Made by a program: the position numbers and the translations under genes
Origin: Riptortus pedestris
Taxonomy: Eukaryota; Arthropoda; Insecta; Hemiptera; Alydidae
Reading direction: 5' to 3'
Length of the DNA: 64,000 bases
NCBI GenBank assembly: GCA_019009955.1
Contig: CM032228.1
Span: 74,819,501-74,883,500 of the forward strand
Shown: positions 47,210 to 57,600 of the stretch, one piece after another
Position numbering within the stretch: position 1 is the first letter of the stretch
How the letters are laid out: each line of letters begins with the position of its first letter
Notes under the pieces: generated by a model
What the model was told of the DNA's origin: nothing
The model's database searches: none
What the model saw: only the letters and a program-made list of their open reading frames with translations

Positions 47210-47791
47210 GCGGTCGCAAATTTTGTTTGATCGGTACCAAACTCAGTATTTAGTCTTTTTATGTAAAAAGAAAGATCAAGTTTGTTGACGGCTGAAAGAC
47301 CACTAGGAGGGGGGGGGGGGGTTTAGAGGGCAGGATTTTCGAAAATTCGAAATATCTCCGTTACTGTACGTCGGATCGAAAAATAGTACAAAATTAATCT
47401 TATTGCAAATTAAATTTACTATAAATATTGTTATATACATTTATTCTCTATCTTGAATATTAACCGAGATATTTGCATTTTTATTAAAACCAGGCGGCTA
47501 ACTGGGCTTCCCCACCAAAAGCTAGTTTGGTCGTTTCCTTAACTCTCGGTTCTCGTTAAATTTCTCTATTGTAAAACTTCACGTGGGAAATCTGCTTGGT
47601 TTACGTAGCCCCTGCGTGATGGACTTTTTAAATATTCGATAACTTATTAAACCTTATTATTTATTTATTTTTAAAATATAATTTGCGATATTTATTATTT
47701 ATTTATTTGAATGGAGCCTTCAGAAAGTGAAAAATAGCTTTACCCATAATGTCTGTTTGAATATTTTCATGAAATTTGTCCAATATCTTTA

Positions 47792-48028
47792 GATAAGGGT
47801 AAGTTGCCAGTTCAAGCTGTCAGCCTGCCTGTGGACGGGAGCTAAGATAGTCATAATCGTTAGTTATCCTGAGACGTATAGCTCTTTAGATTCCCGCTGA
47901 TCCATAAGCACACCAGCTCGTTCTGTTAGCGACCCCGTTAACTAACGTTATACCTTGGCGGGGATCGAACCTGCTGACAGTAATGGTAGATGTACCGGCA
48001 CCTTAACCCGCACGGCCACCGACGCCCC
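47792..48028 (-). repeat. tRNA-derived SINE, second family
   Basis: Read on the minus strand it starts GGGGCGTCGGTGGCCGTGCG (TGGCCGTGCGGGTTAAGG is A-box-like), then GCAGGTTCGATCCCCGC, a near-consensus B box. The body (..AACGTTAGTTAACGGGG..) differs from the first SINE. No clear tail or duplication was found. It begins exactly where homology with copy 1 ends. Confidence 0.65.
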
Positions 48029-49580
48029 TTTGATTTGGAAGAATTAAGTAAGCAATTAAAATGTGTTAAGAAATAACTTCCTTTTAAAAAATAGAATTTT
48101 CCGTCATTATATATGTACCAACAATACTGTTTGTGGAATAAAACATTAGCTAGTATTACAGAAATAGTAATACACATAGTGATAAAACAAGACAAAATAC
48201 CAAGAAAAACATTTAAGAACTTGAAGTTTAAATGATGCTTTTATACTTATAAGTATGTAAAATGTTCAATTATTAACTAAAACTACAAAATATTAGTCAT
48301 ATAAATCGTTCAACAAATAATTTATGATCGTGGACAATTGCTTCTTTAAGGTGGGGACATGTTTCGTATCATTTGTAAAACATGTTACCCTTAAATATAT
48401 TTAAGACTAATAAAAAAGCATGTCAATAAATTATAAATCATGATTTATATTTAGAGTGTTATTAAGAATGTTAAAGTAATTATTTTATTATATATAGTTA
48501 TCAAATTGATAGATTTTATAATATGTATTCATGGAATTTTTGCTAATTGCATAACGAATGTATTCTATAAGTATAAATGCTATTTCATAATAAGTAAATA
48601 CATTAATTTACATTTGACGTATCTTGGAAATAAATAAATTTCATTTCATTTCTGGTCAACCATTCATGCAGATATTGCCTAGGGTCTAGGTCATGAAAAA
48701 ACTATATGCCTACCAGTAATCAATTCTTGTAAAACACAAATATTTGATAATATATTTCAATAGTTAATTAATGTCTATGTAATGAACTTTATAAACTACA
48801 AGGAGTAAACTCCAACAAAATGTTATTTTTTGACTTCATATGCAGCTCTCTTATATACATCCAGTTGAGCTGCACATGAACGATACGAATATTATCAAAG
48901 ATCTAATAAAAAGAGGTGTTGGAAAGACATTCTAATACTCTAATAATACCAACCACTTTTGACTAAATATAAATGTAAACATTTTATATATATTCTGTGT
49001 GGGATTCCATGAGTAGGTCTTTCCAAATAGGCGGATGAAAAATGAATTCTTCCCACGATGAAGGTTTTTTTTTTTTTTTTTATTTATTATACGAGGTCTG
49101 TTAATAAATTAATTCTATACACAAATGATAATAACAACAAATAATAAATGTTAAAATTTCAACAAAAATTTAGTAAACCATTAAAATTAGCCCCACTGGC
49201 TAATTTTGTTTTAGTGGCAAAATAAGAGTGTATTGTGTAAAAAAAGGAATACAATAATAATAAATTATGTTTATTTAAACCATTAGCAAAGTAAATTAAA
49301 TTAACATAGAAAAAAGAAAATGTTCTAAATATACACACAAACAAACACAACTTGTACTATGTAGTTCGTCTGTAGAGCTCTGCATGTTCATTTAAGGTTG
49401 GTTACATATATACATTTACCAAGTGCAAAAATGGAGGATATTTAATTGTTATACAATTGAATTATTCACACTAATATTTATACAGTGCCTTTGCCATTCA
49501 AGAATAAAATATATTCATTGTGGCTTAACTTTTGAGAACCAAAAAATTGCCTTCAGTTTTTCTCCAGTACTGGGAGTAAT
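48029..49580. other. AT-rich flank, nothing recognised
   Basis: No gene or family A/B sequence. A T-run with TTATTATACGAGGTCTGTTA lies at 49065-49105, suggestive of a transposon edge but not assignable. Confidence 0.45.
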
Positions 49581-49880
49581 GCTGTAAAAACCCTACACGC
49601 AGAGACTGTGTGAACTATTCAGATTCCCCACTTGTTGGTATAACACATTTGTGATCTCATCACGCCACATATTCTATGTGAAAACAAGAAGGCGCGAACA
49701 ACTCACTCGATACATGAGTTACGAAAAAATACATAGAACAATAATTGTAGTCTATCTATAGTTTAACAAGATTTGTTCTATTGGTTCTAAAGATTTCTGC
49801 CATTAACAAATACGATTTATCTTGTTGACAGAAACGGTGTTGTAACTAACACAGTTATTGTTTTCTAAAGTGAAATTGAG
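49581..49880 (-). mobile_element. Family A right-end relic
   Basis: Diverged reverse right end (ACCCTACACGCAGAGACTG, CAGATTCCCCACTTGTTGG) followed by decayed body. Confidence 0.5.
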
Positions 49881-50800
49881 ATAGTTGTAGTTACATTGAT
49901 AGGAATATATATATATATTGATTAAATATGGAGAGGTTCAAATATCGACTAGTATTTTTTTCTGTTTTTTTCTTCCCATACTAAACTCACTAGTTCCCTA
50001 GATATATATAGCGCTAAAGGAGTATAAAACTGTTATATATAATTTTAAATAAAGAATAATGAGTTTTCATTGAAATTTTACACAATAAAGAGTCTAATTT
50101 TCCCTTGAGAAGCAGACACCTACCTAGAATCAACTTAGGTAATTAGCCGCTAGGAAGATAAATTTAAAAGAAAGAATTGAGCCACTTAGTCGGAGCTACG
50201 TGGAGCGAAATTCCCAGGAAGGAGTAATCACCTAGGAAAATAATAAATTCCCATAATTTATCTGAGACAAGGAGAGTGATGGATGAAATTTTGACATAAA
50301 AGAAGAGAAGGAGCTTCTAGATAGCAGACAAAGAGAGGGAGTGAGAGAGCGCTGCGGTTGATGGAAGGGTTGATCCCACTCCACCGGGATTGAGTTAGTG
50401 AATCACAATTTCTTTCGAGGAGGTTGTGGAGGGGGGTGGCGGTTGCTTGTTGCCGGTCTCCTCCATTTTTAAAATTTTAACTCCTTAAATTCTGACTAAC
50501 GTTCTTGCCTTTTACGACACGTCTGATTAAAATGAATTTTTAAATCGCTTGTAATATACGTTCGGGGGATGAAAGGCATTATCCAAGAGCAGTTTTATAG
50601 TGCAAGATCACTAGTTCTCATTGGTGCACATCAACATAATGAGTTATAAGGGGTTGATATGTTTTTTTTTCATTGCTCTAACTATCAGGAGTTTCACAAT
50701 TTTTTCTCTTAAGAAAGTGTTGTGAAACACTGGAAGGAGCTAAGGTTCTTCTAGCAAAACTTGTGAGGGATTGATGTACGCTCTAAGCTCGCTTATTTCA
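49881..50800. other. Unassigned sequence
   Basis: Includes a somewhat GC-richer stretch at 50320-50460 with no open frame or motif that I can identify. Confidence 0.4.
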
Positions 50801-50807
50801 ATTTAGC

Positions 50808-50926
50808 AAATTTCCGATATGAGAAATAAGCTATTCAGGTTGTACTTAAGACAAATGTTCATCATTCCTGCCGAGGAGATGGGGAAAATGAGGTCCTATT
50901 AAAACTATATATATATATATATATTG
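50808..50926 (+). mobile_element. Family A left-end relic with TA array
   Basis: AGCAAATTTCCGATATGAG, CAGGTTGTACTTAAGAC, GAGATGGGGAAAATGAGGTC, then TA repeats at 50909-50926, where a THAP/P-like element begins. Confidence 0.55.
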
Positions 50927-50969
50927 CACAGATCGAAACGTTTTTGAAACTTTGGCGCATGACGTAGCT

Positions 50970-53272
50970 CAGGGGTGTGCAACCTTTTTAATCAACGGGC
51001 CAATTTAAATTTTAAAATATTTTGGCGCCCCACACATAAAGTAACAAAAAACTTTATTTATGACAAAACATTCGAATAGAAATTAAAAAAAAAAAAAGTA
51101 AAGAGTTCATATACAAATTATAATGCTAAATAAAAACAAAACAATAAAATAACAGAAAAACGAATTTACTTGAAATTTTTAATCAGCAATTTTGTCACTG
51201 TTTTTTCAGTACTAGCTAATAAATATGTGCCGGATTTGATGACGTAGCTACACGTACGCAGTTTTCTAATGGTGCATCAATCAGTCTTGATAGGTGGTCA
51301 TTTTTGATTAATTTCATGGTCGAAAATGATTGTTCGTAAACACACGTACTATCATTTACTTTGCATTTTTCATCAAATGCGGAAATTTCTTAGGGCTCAC
51401 ATACGATTTATAATCATCATTGATGTTTACTGAGAAAAATACATTTCTTAAATCGGTATTATTCTGTATGTCAATCACTTCCATTTGAAAGTCTTTGGGA
51501 AGTGTATCCTCATGAAAACATTTTCATGGAAATCAAGGTGTATATATTGTGCGTTTTTTTAAGAAGTAGTAACATTTTCTTTTTCTAAATGTGGAAAATG
51601 AGACGCATTATTCTCCAAAAAATGCTGTTTCCACAATTTTAATTTGCGCTCAAAGCCCTGACTTTTATTATGCAAAACGTAAATAAACTGTTCTTTGCTT
51701 TGAAGTTCCACATTAAGATCATTGAGATTCTGATTCAAGTCGACAAGAAACCCAAAATCGCACATCCATTCTTTATTACCAAAATGAGGAAAGGCATATC
51801 CTTTCATATCCATGAACAATTGTATTTCGCTTTTTAAGTTGTATACTCTTTTTAGCATTGCACCTCTACTAATCCTACGTACTTTGGTATTGAAAACCAC
51901 GTCACCATATTCAGTTTCTAAATCTTTCAGGAATTCTTTAAATTCACAGTGATTTAACACGCGGGACTTTATAAAACTGATTAGTTTAATTATTGGTACA
52001 GTTGGAAAACTCAATCATTTCGCACACAAATTTTTCTGGTGAATTATGCAGTGGTTAACGAATGTTTCCCTTCTTGTGGCTTTCTTAATGTCTTGAAATA
52101 GCCTTCCTCACAAATGTGATCCTTCTATCACAATGCTTGAAATTGCTCGTACTCCATCTGTCGATATACTGTCGAAAAGTTGTCCAAAGAAGACTTTCGT
52201 TCATCGTACCGGTCTTTGCCGGTTGTAGTCCCTTGCATTGGAATCAGTAAACACAATTCTTCGGTAATATTAAATTTGGTGTCAATACCACGTAAAAATA
52301 TAGACAGTTGTGCTGTATCTCGTCCAGTACCAGAACATTATTCGAAGTTTGCAAAACATTCACAAAGCGTTGTTGCTTTGTTCTTGGACAAGTCTTCAAT
52401 TCTCCGTGCACTGGTGAATCTTGATAAACTAATGCTTGAAATAATATCTATTTTATCAGGAAATCCTTTTTCTGTAACTACAGTCAGACATTCTTTTATC
52501 ATCTCTCTATCCGCAAAGGGTTTCATTTTTTTTTGCCAGTATTTGACTGACAATAAAACTAGCCTTAACTGCTGTATTTGATAAATTAGCTTGATTTTTA
52601 AAAATAATCTGTTGTTTTCCCAAGTTTTTCTCCATTTGATTAAACTTATCTATCCGGAGTTGTACGGTTAAGTTTTTATATTGTTGTTCATGTTTTGTAT
52701 CCTAATGCCTTTGTATGTTATATTCTTTTAATGTCAACACAGTCTCTGAGCATATTAAGAATACAGGTTTATCTTTGAGGAAAGTGAAAAAATAATCAAT
52801 TTCCACATTTCTAGGCATTCCTGTGCTCATCCACAACTTTCCGTTTTTTTTTCATTTGCTTTTCCGACATATGATATTATGGATTAAAAATTTGAAAGTT
52901 AAAAAAATTGTAGGAAAACTTAATTTTGTAAAAAAGAGCTCTAATATTACTTTTTTGACATTAATATTGCACTCACGCCTTTCAAGAAACACAAGAATTG
53001 CTAAAATTACTAGTTAACAGCTTACCAAACTGATTGTGTGTCAGCGGCAAACACAAACAAGCACAGACGCGGTGCGTTCGTATTGAATGTTTGAACAAGT
53101 CGCCCACAAGTGAGTAACAAAAATATTTTTTCGGTTAGTATGTACTAGCATTAAATTATAATTAATTTTTACAATATATTGATGGGAGAAAATCGATAAA
53201 ATAAATTCAATTTTAGAAATGCTTGGTGGGCCACAGGAATATGTTGAAAGGGCCGCGTGTTGCTCACCCCTG
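50970..53272 (-). mobile_element. hAT DNA transposon, 2.3 kb
   Basis: Terminal repeats CAGGGGTG(T/A)GCAAC at 50970 and, inverted, ending at 53272, followed inward by GGGCC sequences. An 8-bp duplication flanks it: ACGTAGCT (50962-50969) and ACGTAGTT (53273-53280), one mismatch. The TIR start CAGGGGTG and 8-bp TSD are hAT hallmarks. The internal coding region is decayed and runs on the minus strand. Confidence 0.9.
51180..52870 (-). pseudogene. hAT transposase relic (ZBED/EPM2AIP1-GTF2IRD2-like type)
   Basis: Likely start at 52870 (MSEKQMKKKRKVVDE). A frameshift follows, then DYFFTFLKDKPVFLICSETV and YNIQRH with TKH, a BED-like zinc finger remnant with an internal stop. 52553-52338 encodes KMKPFADREMIKECL and DIISSISLSRFT. 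52014-51559 is the best-preserved part: FIKSRVLNHCEFKEFLKDLE, YGDVVFNTKVRRISRGAMLK, MKGYAFPHF and CDFGFLVDLNQNLNDLNVEL. Near 51330-51240 the dimerisation region survives as YEQSFSTMKLIKND and LENCVRVATSS. Stops and shifts are spread through the gene, so it is inactive. Confidence 0.85.
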
Positions 53273-53379
53273 ACGTAGTTGCCACAGTTCAGTGAGTTCA
53301 GCTTTGCTTACCTTGTGAACATAGTTGTCTTTTAGTGAATTGTTGTATTTTCTATTGTTATAAGTGATTTTTTTGCAAA

Positions 53380-54260
53380 ATGCCGATTGAGTTTGCAACA
53401 TGTTCCAACAACTCTAGGAAATCAGGCAAGTCTGTATCTTATCACCGGTTCCCGAAAAACCCAAAAATTAAGAAACAGTGGCTAGTCATGTGTAGATGAG
53501 GAGATTTGAAATTGAACCCTGATATTTTTCGGGTTAGTTCGGAACGTTTCAGCATTAGTGATTATGAAAGAAATTTACAAGCAGAATTGTTAGGCTATGT
53601 TCCTAATAGATTGACATTAAAAGAAGAAGCTGTGCCCCATCTAAATTTACCAGTGTCGTCCGTAAGTACACTAACATCTACTAGCTCAACTTTTGACTCA
53701 AAATGTGAAACATCTAGACAATGGATGAGTAAAAAACGTGAAATACGTAAACGTGTCCTGTGTAATAATGTGATTTGTCCCATAAGGATGAAAAGTGATT
53801 TTTCAGGTAATACAGAAGGAGTTGATTGTAATGAATGTATTCTCTTAAATAAGAAATTTTCTGAATATTAATCCAAATTAAAGTCCTTGCTGATGCAAGT
53901 AATGAAAATTAAAAAGTGAAAACATTAATTTGAAAAAAAAAGAAGTTACTAGAATTCTATCATATAAATCACCAGCTAAAAAGTAATGCAAAAGAAGACA
54001 AATTGCTGTGAAAGGAGAAATGGTAAGGATTTGTCATCCAATAATATCCCAAATTCAATGCTTACCAAACAAAAAAGTAAAAGGCCGTTGGGCAAATGAG
54101 AATATTGCCAATGCTCTATCTTTTCGTTCTATTTAAAAAAAAAAAAATATCAATACCACAGAAGTATTGGTGAACCTCTTCCAGGATTCCCTGTGACTCT
54201 ACATATAAGCATCTTTTTAGATCAAGAAGGACTACATGTCAATGATAGCCTTTAAAAATA
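53380..54260 (+). pseudogene. THAP-domain P-element-like transposase relic
   Basis: ATG at 53380 opens a THAP domain: CSNNSRKSGKSVSYHRFPKN, KIKKQWLVMCR, an in-frame TGA at 53497, then GDLKLNPDIFRVSSERFS and AVPHLNLP. The later zinc ligands look changed (FRVSSERF where families usually have C..H). The frame stays open to 53871. Further on, fragments KKVKGRWANENIANALSFRS (near 54080) and a YQYHRSIGEPLPGFP stretch match the region after the THAP and coiled coil in P-element-like transposases, in shifted frames. It is inactive. Confidence 0.75.
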
Positions 54261-55270
54261 TTGTACCTCAATGGACTAGTTGATGTTTAAAATAATTTAC
54301 TAACTTATATTCTAGTAATAGGATATCGTTCTTTATTGTTTGGTTAGTTTCAATGTTATTAACTTTAATTTGTTTGTATAATAGTAGTCATTACTGTTTT
54401 CATACTTTGAACATTCCATCTTATTACAGTAAAGTTGTTCTTTGTATTGTATTTATTACGTAGAGTTTTAAATGTAAACGAACATATAAGGAGCTATGAT
54501 GTATATATTTTTAATGGAATCTAATTTGTACATGGTTTATTTCAAGTAAAATGTATTCGACTAAAGTAATTTGTATCATTTACAGATATATACCATTTTA
54601 ATAATTTTTCATTCACCAAATTAATCAGAAAACGGCTAATATTGATCGTATTTCTGGTGGTCGGCCCGAGTCTTTGTTCCTAGTGCCGTAGCATTCTGAT
54701 TGGCTATTCGCCAAAGGGCCCTTACCTTATATTATACGTACCTTGGAGTGCAGTAGTAATGACGTCGCATCGCATGTTGAAATACCTCTGCAGGAATCTC
54801 TGAAGCCTGATAAGCAAGCAGGAATGATGAATATCTCACAAAACATACAATATATACTCTAGTTGTCAATTAGAGCAGTGTAATAGAACATAAAGCACAA
54901 AGGAGAGAGGAGACTAACCTTACAAAGGTGTAACACGACCACCAGCATCCGGTTCGGTGGTTTCTCTACTAATGGAAATACAAGGAGACTTGCTACAGTT
55001 ACCTAGAAATGTCTGTAGAATTCCCCTTACAACGGTTTATATTTGTCAAGATTATTTTGCAGCTTAAAATCTAATGTTAATAAAGGAAATTAATCGAATA
55101 TTTTTTAAAATATGTCCATTCTGTGTTCATTTTTTATGCTTTCAAGTACTAATTAATGAAGTTGTAGATGAAGGAAAGTTCATATTTACCTGTTTCCTGA
55201 GAAGGAAATGCTCGGAAACAATCAGTTCCTCTCCGACGTTGGTACTGGGAGTGTAACTTTCTCCATGCAT
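54261..55270. other. Unassigned sequence
   Basis: 54640-54800 is less AT-rich (GGTCGGCCCGAGTC, CCAAAGGGCCCTTACC) and may be the 3' part of the THAP element. The rest holds nothing recognisable. Confidence 0.4.
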
Positions 55271-55563
55271 ATACTAGCTAACGTAACCGGCTTCACACAG
55301 GACTTCATTGGAGTTTTAATGATAGTGGTATTTATTTTTTTTTTGGCAAGCCTTTACTTTACACAATATTTTAACATTTCCCGATGTATACCCGTCGTTG
55401 CTGTTGATTTGTTAATTATATAATTATTTGTTATGTAAGGCTTCACTGTCCACAATATTAGCAGATTTCTTTTAAGGGAAATCAGTTATGAGGTCGTTTC
55501 AAAAAATTTCTTCAAATGTCCATCGATCCTACCCAGTAGATGACGTAAATTAGGTCCGTTCAA

Positions 55564-55636
<73 letters not shown>

Positions 55637-56667
55637 TGTGTCGTCTCTCTATTTTTTTTTTTTTTATATTACCCGTCTCCTGTGCATGTAGTTATTTTTA
55701 ATATATAATTATAGAAAGTATTCTGTCCGCCAAACTATGTTTGAATTAAACTTTCTTTCCCTTGATACGGTACAAAGACCAACAGTGACTGAAAACCGAA
55801 CAGAAAATGTAATACCTAGAATTTTTATTTCAGGCTTCTCTTATAACCGCTCCCCCCTCCCGTTTGAACCTAAAAAAAATTAATATAGCTTATAATCGTT
55901 TAAGAATTAATGCTAATTCACATGCCGAGTTTTGTTAAGTTCCGTTCAATCGTTACTGCCAAATACAATAGTCAGCTACCGTTTTAGTTTTCAGTTATCT
56001 CGTTTATACTTGGTATACCACAAAAGTGAACATAACAAAAGTTACTCTAATTAGCAAAGTTAACAACTTTTGTTATGTACATATTTGCCGAAAAACCAAT
56101 AGAAAACGAACCATCACTATTTTTAATTTCAGGCCTCCCTTACAACCTCCATCCCTGCTCGTCCCTAGAAATAAAGGATCAGCTTATTATCATGAAGGTG
56201 TTAGTGGTAATTCACATACGGAGTTTTGTTTAGTTCGGTTGACTCTTTGGTACCAAATAAAATTGTGGATTTCCGTTATACATTTTAGCGTATAACTCAT
56301 TTATACTTCCGTATACGGCAAAAGTGTATTCTAATTAACAAAATAACCAACTTTTGTTATCTGCGTATTTGAAGAAAAACCAATAGGAAACGAAATATCG
56401 CTATTTTTAATTCGAGGCCTCCCTTATAACCCCCCCTCTAGTTCGTCTCAGAGAATATTAATATAACCTAAAGACTAAGGTGGGATAGTAGCAATATACA
56501 TACCAAATTTCATAAAATTCGGTTCTGCCGTTTATGCGTGAAAAGACAAAACAACAAACAAACTTACAGGAAAGAAACAAAATGCAGTTATGGTGCCTAT
56601 GACATGTGACACAAAAAATTATTGTGAAATTATGAGAAAAAAATCAACGTACAGACAGAGGTTACAC

Positions 56668-56672
<5 letters not shown>
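55271..56672 (+). mobile_element. Family B element, diverged, three internal repeats
   Basis: Head ACTAGCTAACGTAACCGGCT at 55274, tail GCGTGAAAAGACAAAACAAC near 56540, ending CAGAGGTTACACTTTTTATA at a TA array. Three internal repeats of about 290 bp are seen (motif near 55840, 56135 and 56420). A short family A copy is inserted at 55460-55665. Confidence 0.65.
55460..55665 (+). mobile_element. Family A short copy inserted in family B
   Basis: AGCAGATTTCTTTTAAGGG start, left-end sequence, TA array 55569-55633, a TTTTTGTGTCGTCTCTCTA remnant of the right half, then a T-run. ATATT lies on both sides (55455-55459 and 55666-55670), again a 5-bp duplication. The canonical 3' end is replaced by poly-T. 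Confidence 0.7.

Positions 56673-56709
<37 letters not shown>
56673..56709. repeat. (TA)n microsatellite, LINE target
   Basis: TA run between the family B tail and the 5'-truncated LINE. TATATATA resumes after the LINE poly-A (60819), so the target duplication cannot be resolved. Confidence 0.9.
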
Positions 56710-56710
<1 letters not shown>

Positions 56711-57598
56711 CCCACACAACACAACACACGTGTACTTGCAGACGACCTTGACACGTACAACAACATTATTACCCTATTTAACCACCAGACTAACAAAATA
56801 CCCTACCACACTTTCGCGCCTAAGGGGACAAAGCGAAATAAAAAATATATCATCCTTGGCCTGGATCTCAGCCACTCACTAGACGAAGTTGCCCAAGCAC
56901 TCAAACATGACGACCTCGTGAGCGTCGTCCGCCTAACGCGCACTAACGCGGAGGGCTATAAAACTGAGATAGAACCAATCTTAGCCACTTTCCGCCCCAC
57001 TTATAAATTCGCCGATCATCTTAAGAAAAAGACACACATAAACCATGTCATAATTAAAGTTAGAGAATACAAGAACATTGATGAAATACCACAATGTCAC
57101 CGTTGCCAAGGCCTCGGCCATACTAAGGCCTACTGTAGCCTTCCGGTTAAGTGCGTCAGGTGCGGACGAGCTCACGATGTCAGTGAGTGTGACAGAACCA
57201 AAAACACCTTGAGATGCACCCACTGTGGCCAGCAACATCCAGCCTCATATAGGCAATGCACTTACAGGTTGCAATTAACCCAACAGATCCAGGCCCGACG
57301 CCTAGAAAGGCAACAACCTGCTTTTGTCTCCGCCCCCGCGCCTACACACAACCCATGGAACAACAATACTAACGCCGCACATACACTTTTTCAACCGAAC
57401 ACCACCCAACACGCCCCACAATACACAACACTACCAGAACACACACCTCAACCAGCTGCTCAGCCCCAATATGCTCCACCACACACTGAACAACACCAAC
57501 ACAATGGCTGGCTTAGCCAGATGCAAGAAATGTTCACAACCCTAATGTCTACATTAAAAGAGCTCATCTCAACTCTCGTCTCCGCCATTAAGAAATAA
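56711..57598 (+). CDS. LINE ORF1 protein (5'-truncated, 295 codons remain)
   Basis: The frame is open from the truncation point, just after a TAG in the TA array, to TAA at 57596-57598, so the natural ATG is lost. The N-terminal part (LDTYNNIITLFNHQTNKIPY, KRNKKYIILGLDLSHSLDEV) matches the PRE_C2HC region of Jockey-type ORF1 nucleic-acid-binding proteins. Three zinc knuckles follow from residue 129 of the remnant: CHRCQGLGHTKAYC (CX2CX4HX4C), CVRCGRAHDVSEC (CX2CX3HX4C) and CTHCGQQHPASYRQC (CX2CX3HX6C), the usual Jockey triplet. The C-terminus is rich in Q, P and H and ends with a short amphipathic stretch (LSQMQEMFTTLMSTLKELIS). In a full element it would coat the RNA. The stop overlaps the ORF2 start. 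Confidence 0.9.
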   Translation, partial: PTQHNTRVLADDLDTYNNIITLFNHQTNKIPYHTFAPKGTKRNKKYIILGLDLSHSLDEVAQALKHDDLVSVVRLTRTNAEGYKTEIEPILATFRPTYKFADHLKKKTHINHVIIKVREYKNIDEIPQCHRCQGLGHTKAYCSLPVKCVRCGRAHDVSECDRTKNTLRCTHCGQQHPASYRQCTYRLQLTQQIQARRLERQQPAFVSAPAPTHNPWNNNTNAAHTLFQPNTTQHAPQYTTLPEHTPQPAAQPQYAPPHTEQHQHNGWLSQMQEMFTTLMSTLKELISTLVSAIKK

Positions 57599-57600
57599 TG
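57596..57600 (+). promoter_or_regulatory. TAATG stop-start overlap between LINE ORF1 and ORF2
   Basis: TAA of ORF1 (57596-57598) shares its last A with ATG of ORF2 (57598-57600). The same UAAUG arrangement is known from the SART1 LINE, where ORF2 is made by termination-reinitiation. I infer the same coupling here. Confidence 0.75.

Larger units (their letters stand above)
45101..47625 (+). mobile_element. Family A element hosting a mariner-like transposon
   Basis: Left end AGCAGATTTTCC at 45101, TA array from about 45225, transposon 45272-47119, second TA stretch 47121-47206, then AGCGGTCGCAAATTTTG and the right end GGGAAATCTGC..CCCTGCGTGATGGACT at 47625. Without the transposon it would be about 680 bp. 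Confidence 0.75.
44917..47697 (+). other. 2.8-kb insertion specific to copy 2
   Basis: Copy 1 reads AAATGAT-TATTTATTTGAATGG continuously near 24972. Copy 2 has this block between the two halves. It consists of about 180 bp of unassigned sequence (from AGGATGAACTC), a family A copy, a mariner-like transposon inside that copy, and about 70 bp of AT-rich sequence. The outer insertion's identity is not clear. Confidence 0.75.
26070..47789 (+). repeat. Segmental duplication, copy 2 (about 21.7 kb)
   Basis: Collinear with 3468-25063. It lacks the family B copy at 4160-5436 and the transposon at 8546-9675. It has extra insertions: a SINE at 29016-29251, family A at 33969-34310, and a 2.8-kb block at 44917-47697. 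It starts exactly at a family A terminus and ends where a second tRNA-like repeat begins (47792). Confidence 0.9.
50927..54800 (+). mobile_element. THAP/P-element-like transposon relic, split by hAT
   Basis: Begins about GCACAGATCGAAACG after the TA array. Sequence up to GGCGCATGACGTAGCT (50969) continues on the far side of the hAT element with ACGTAGTTGCCACAG (53273), leading to a THAP transposase relic. The right boundary is not defined; it may lie near 54800. No TIR was found. Confidence 0.4.

Noticed and set aside
47792..48028. Functional tRNA gene
   Set aside because: The boxes are tRNA-like, but no acceptor stem could be closed at the right distance, and a long non-tRNA body follows, so a SINE fits better.
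52180..52581. 133-codon plus-strand frame
   Set aside because: Lies antisense to the hAT transposase relic, which has clear homologous blocks on the minus strand.
56918..57598. ORF1 start at a GTG codon (56918)
   Set aside because: The frame is open upstream to 56711 and the upstream residues match Jockey ORF1. The GTG has no significance in a eukaryotic element; the true start is lost by 5' truncation.
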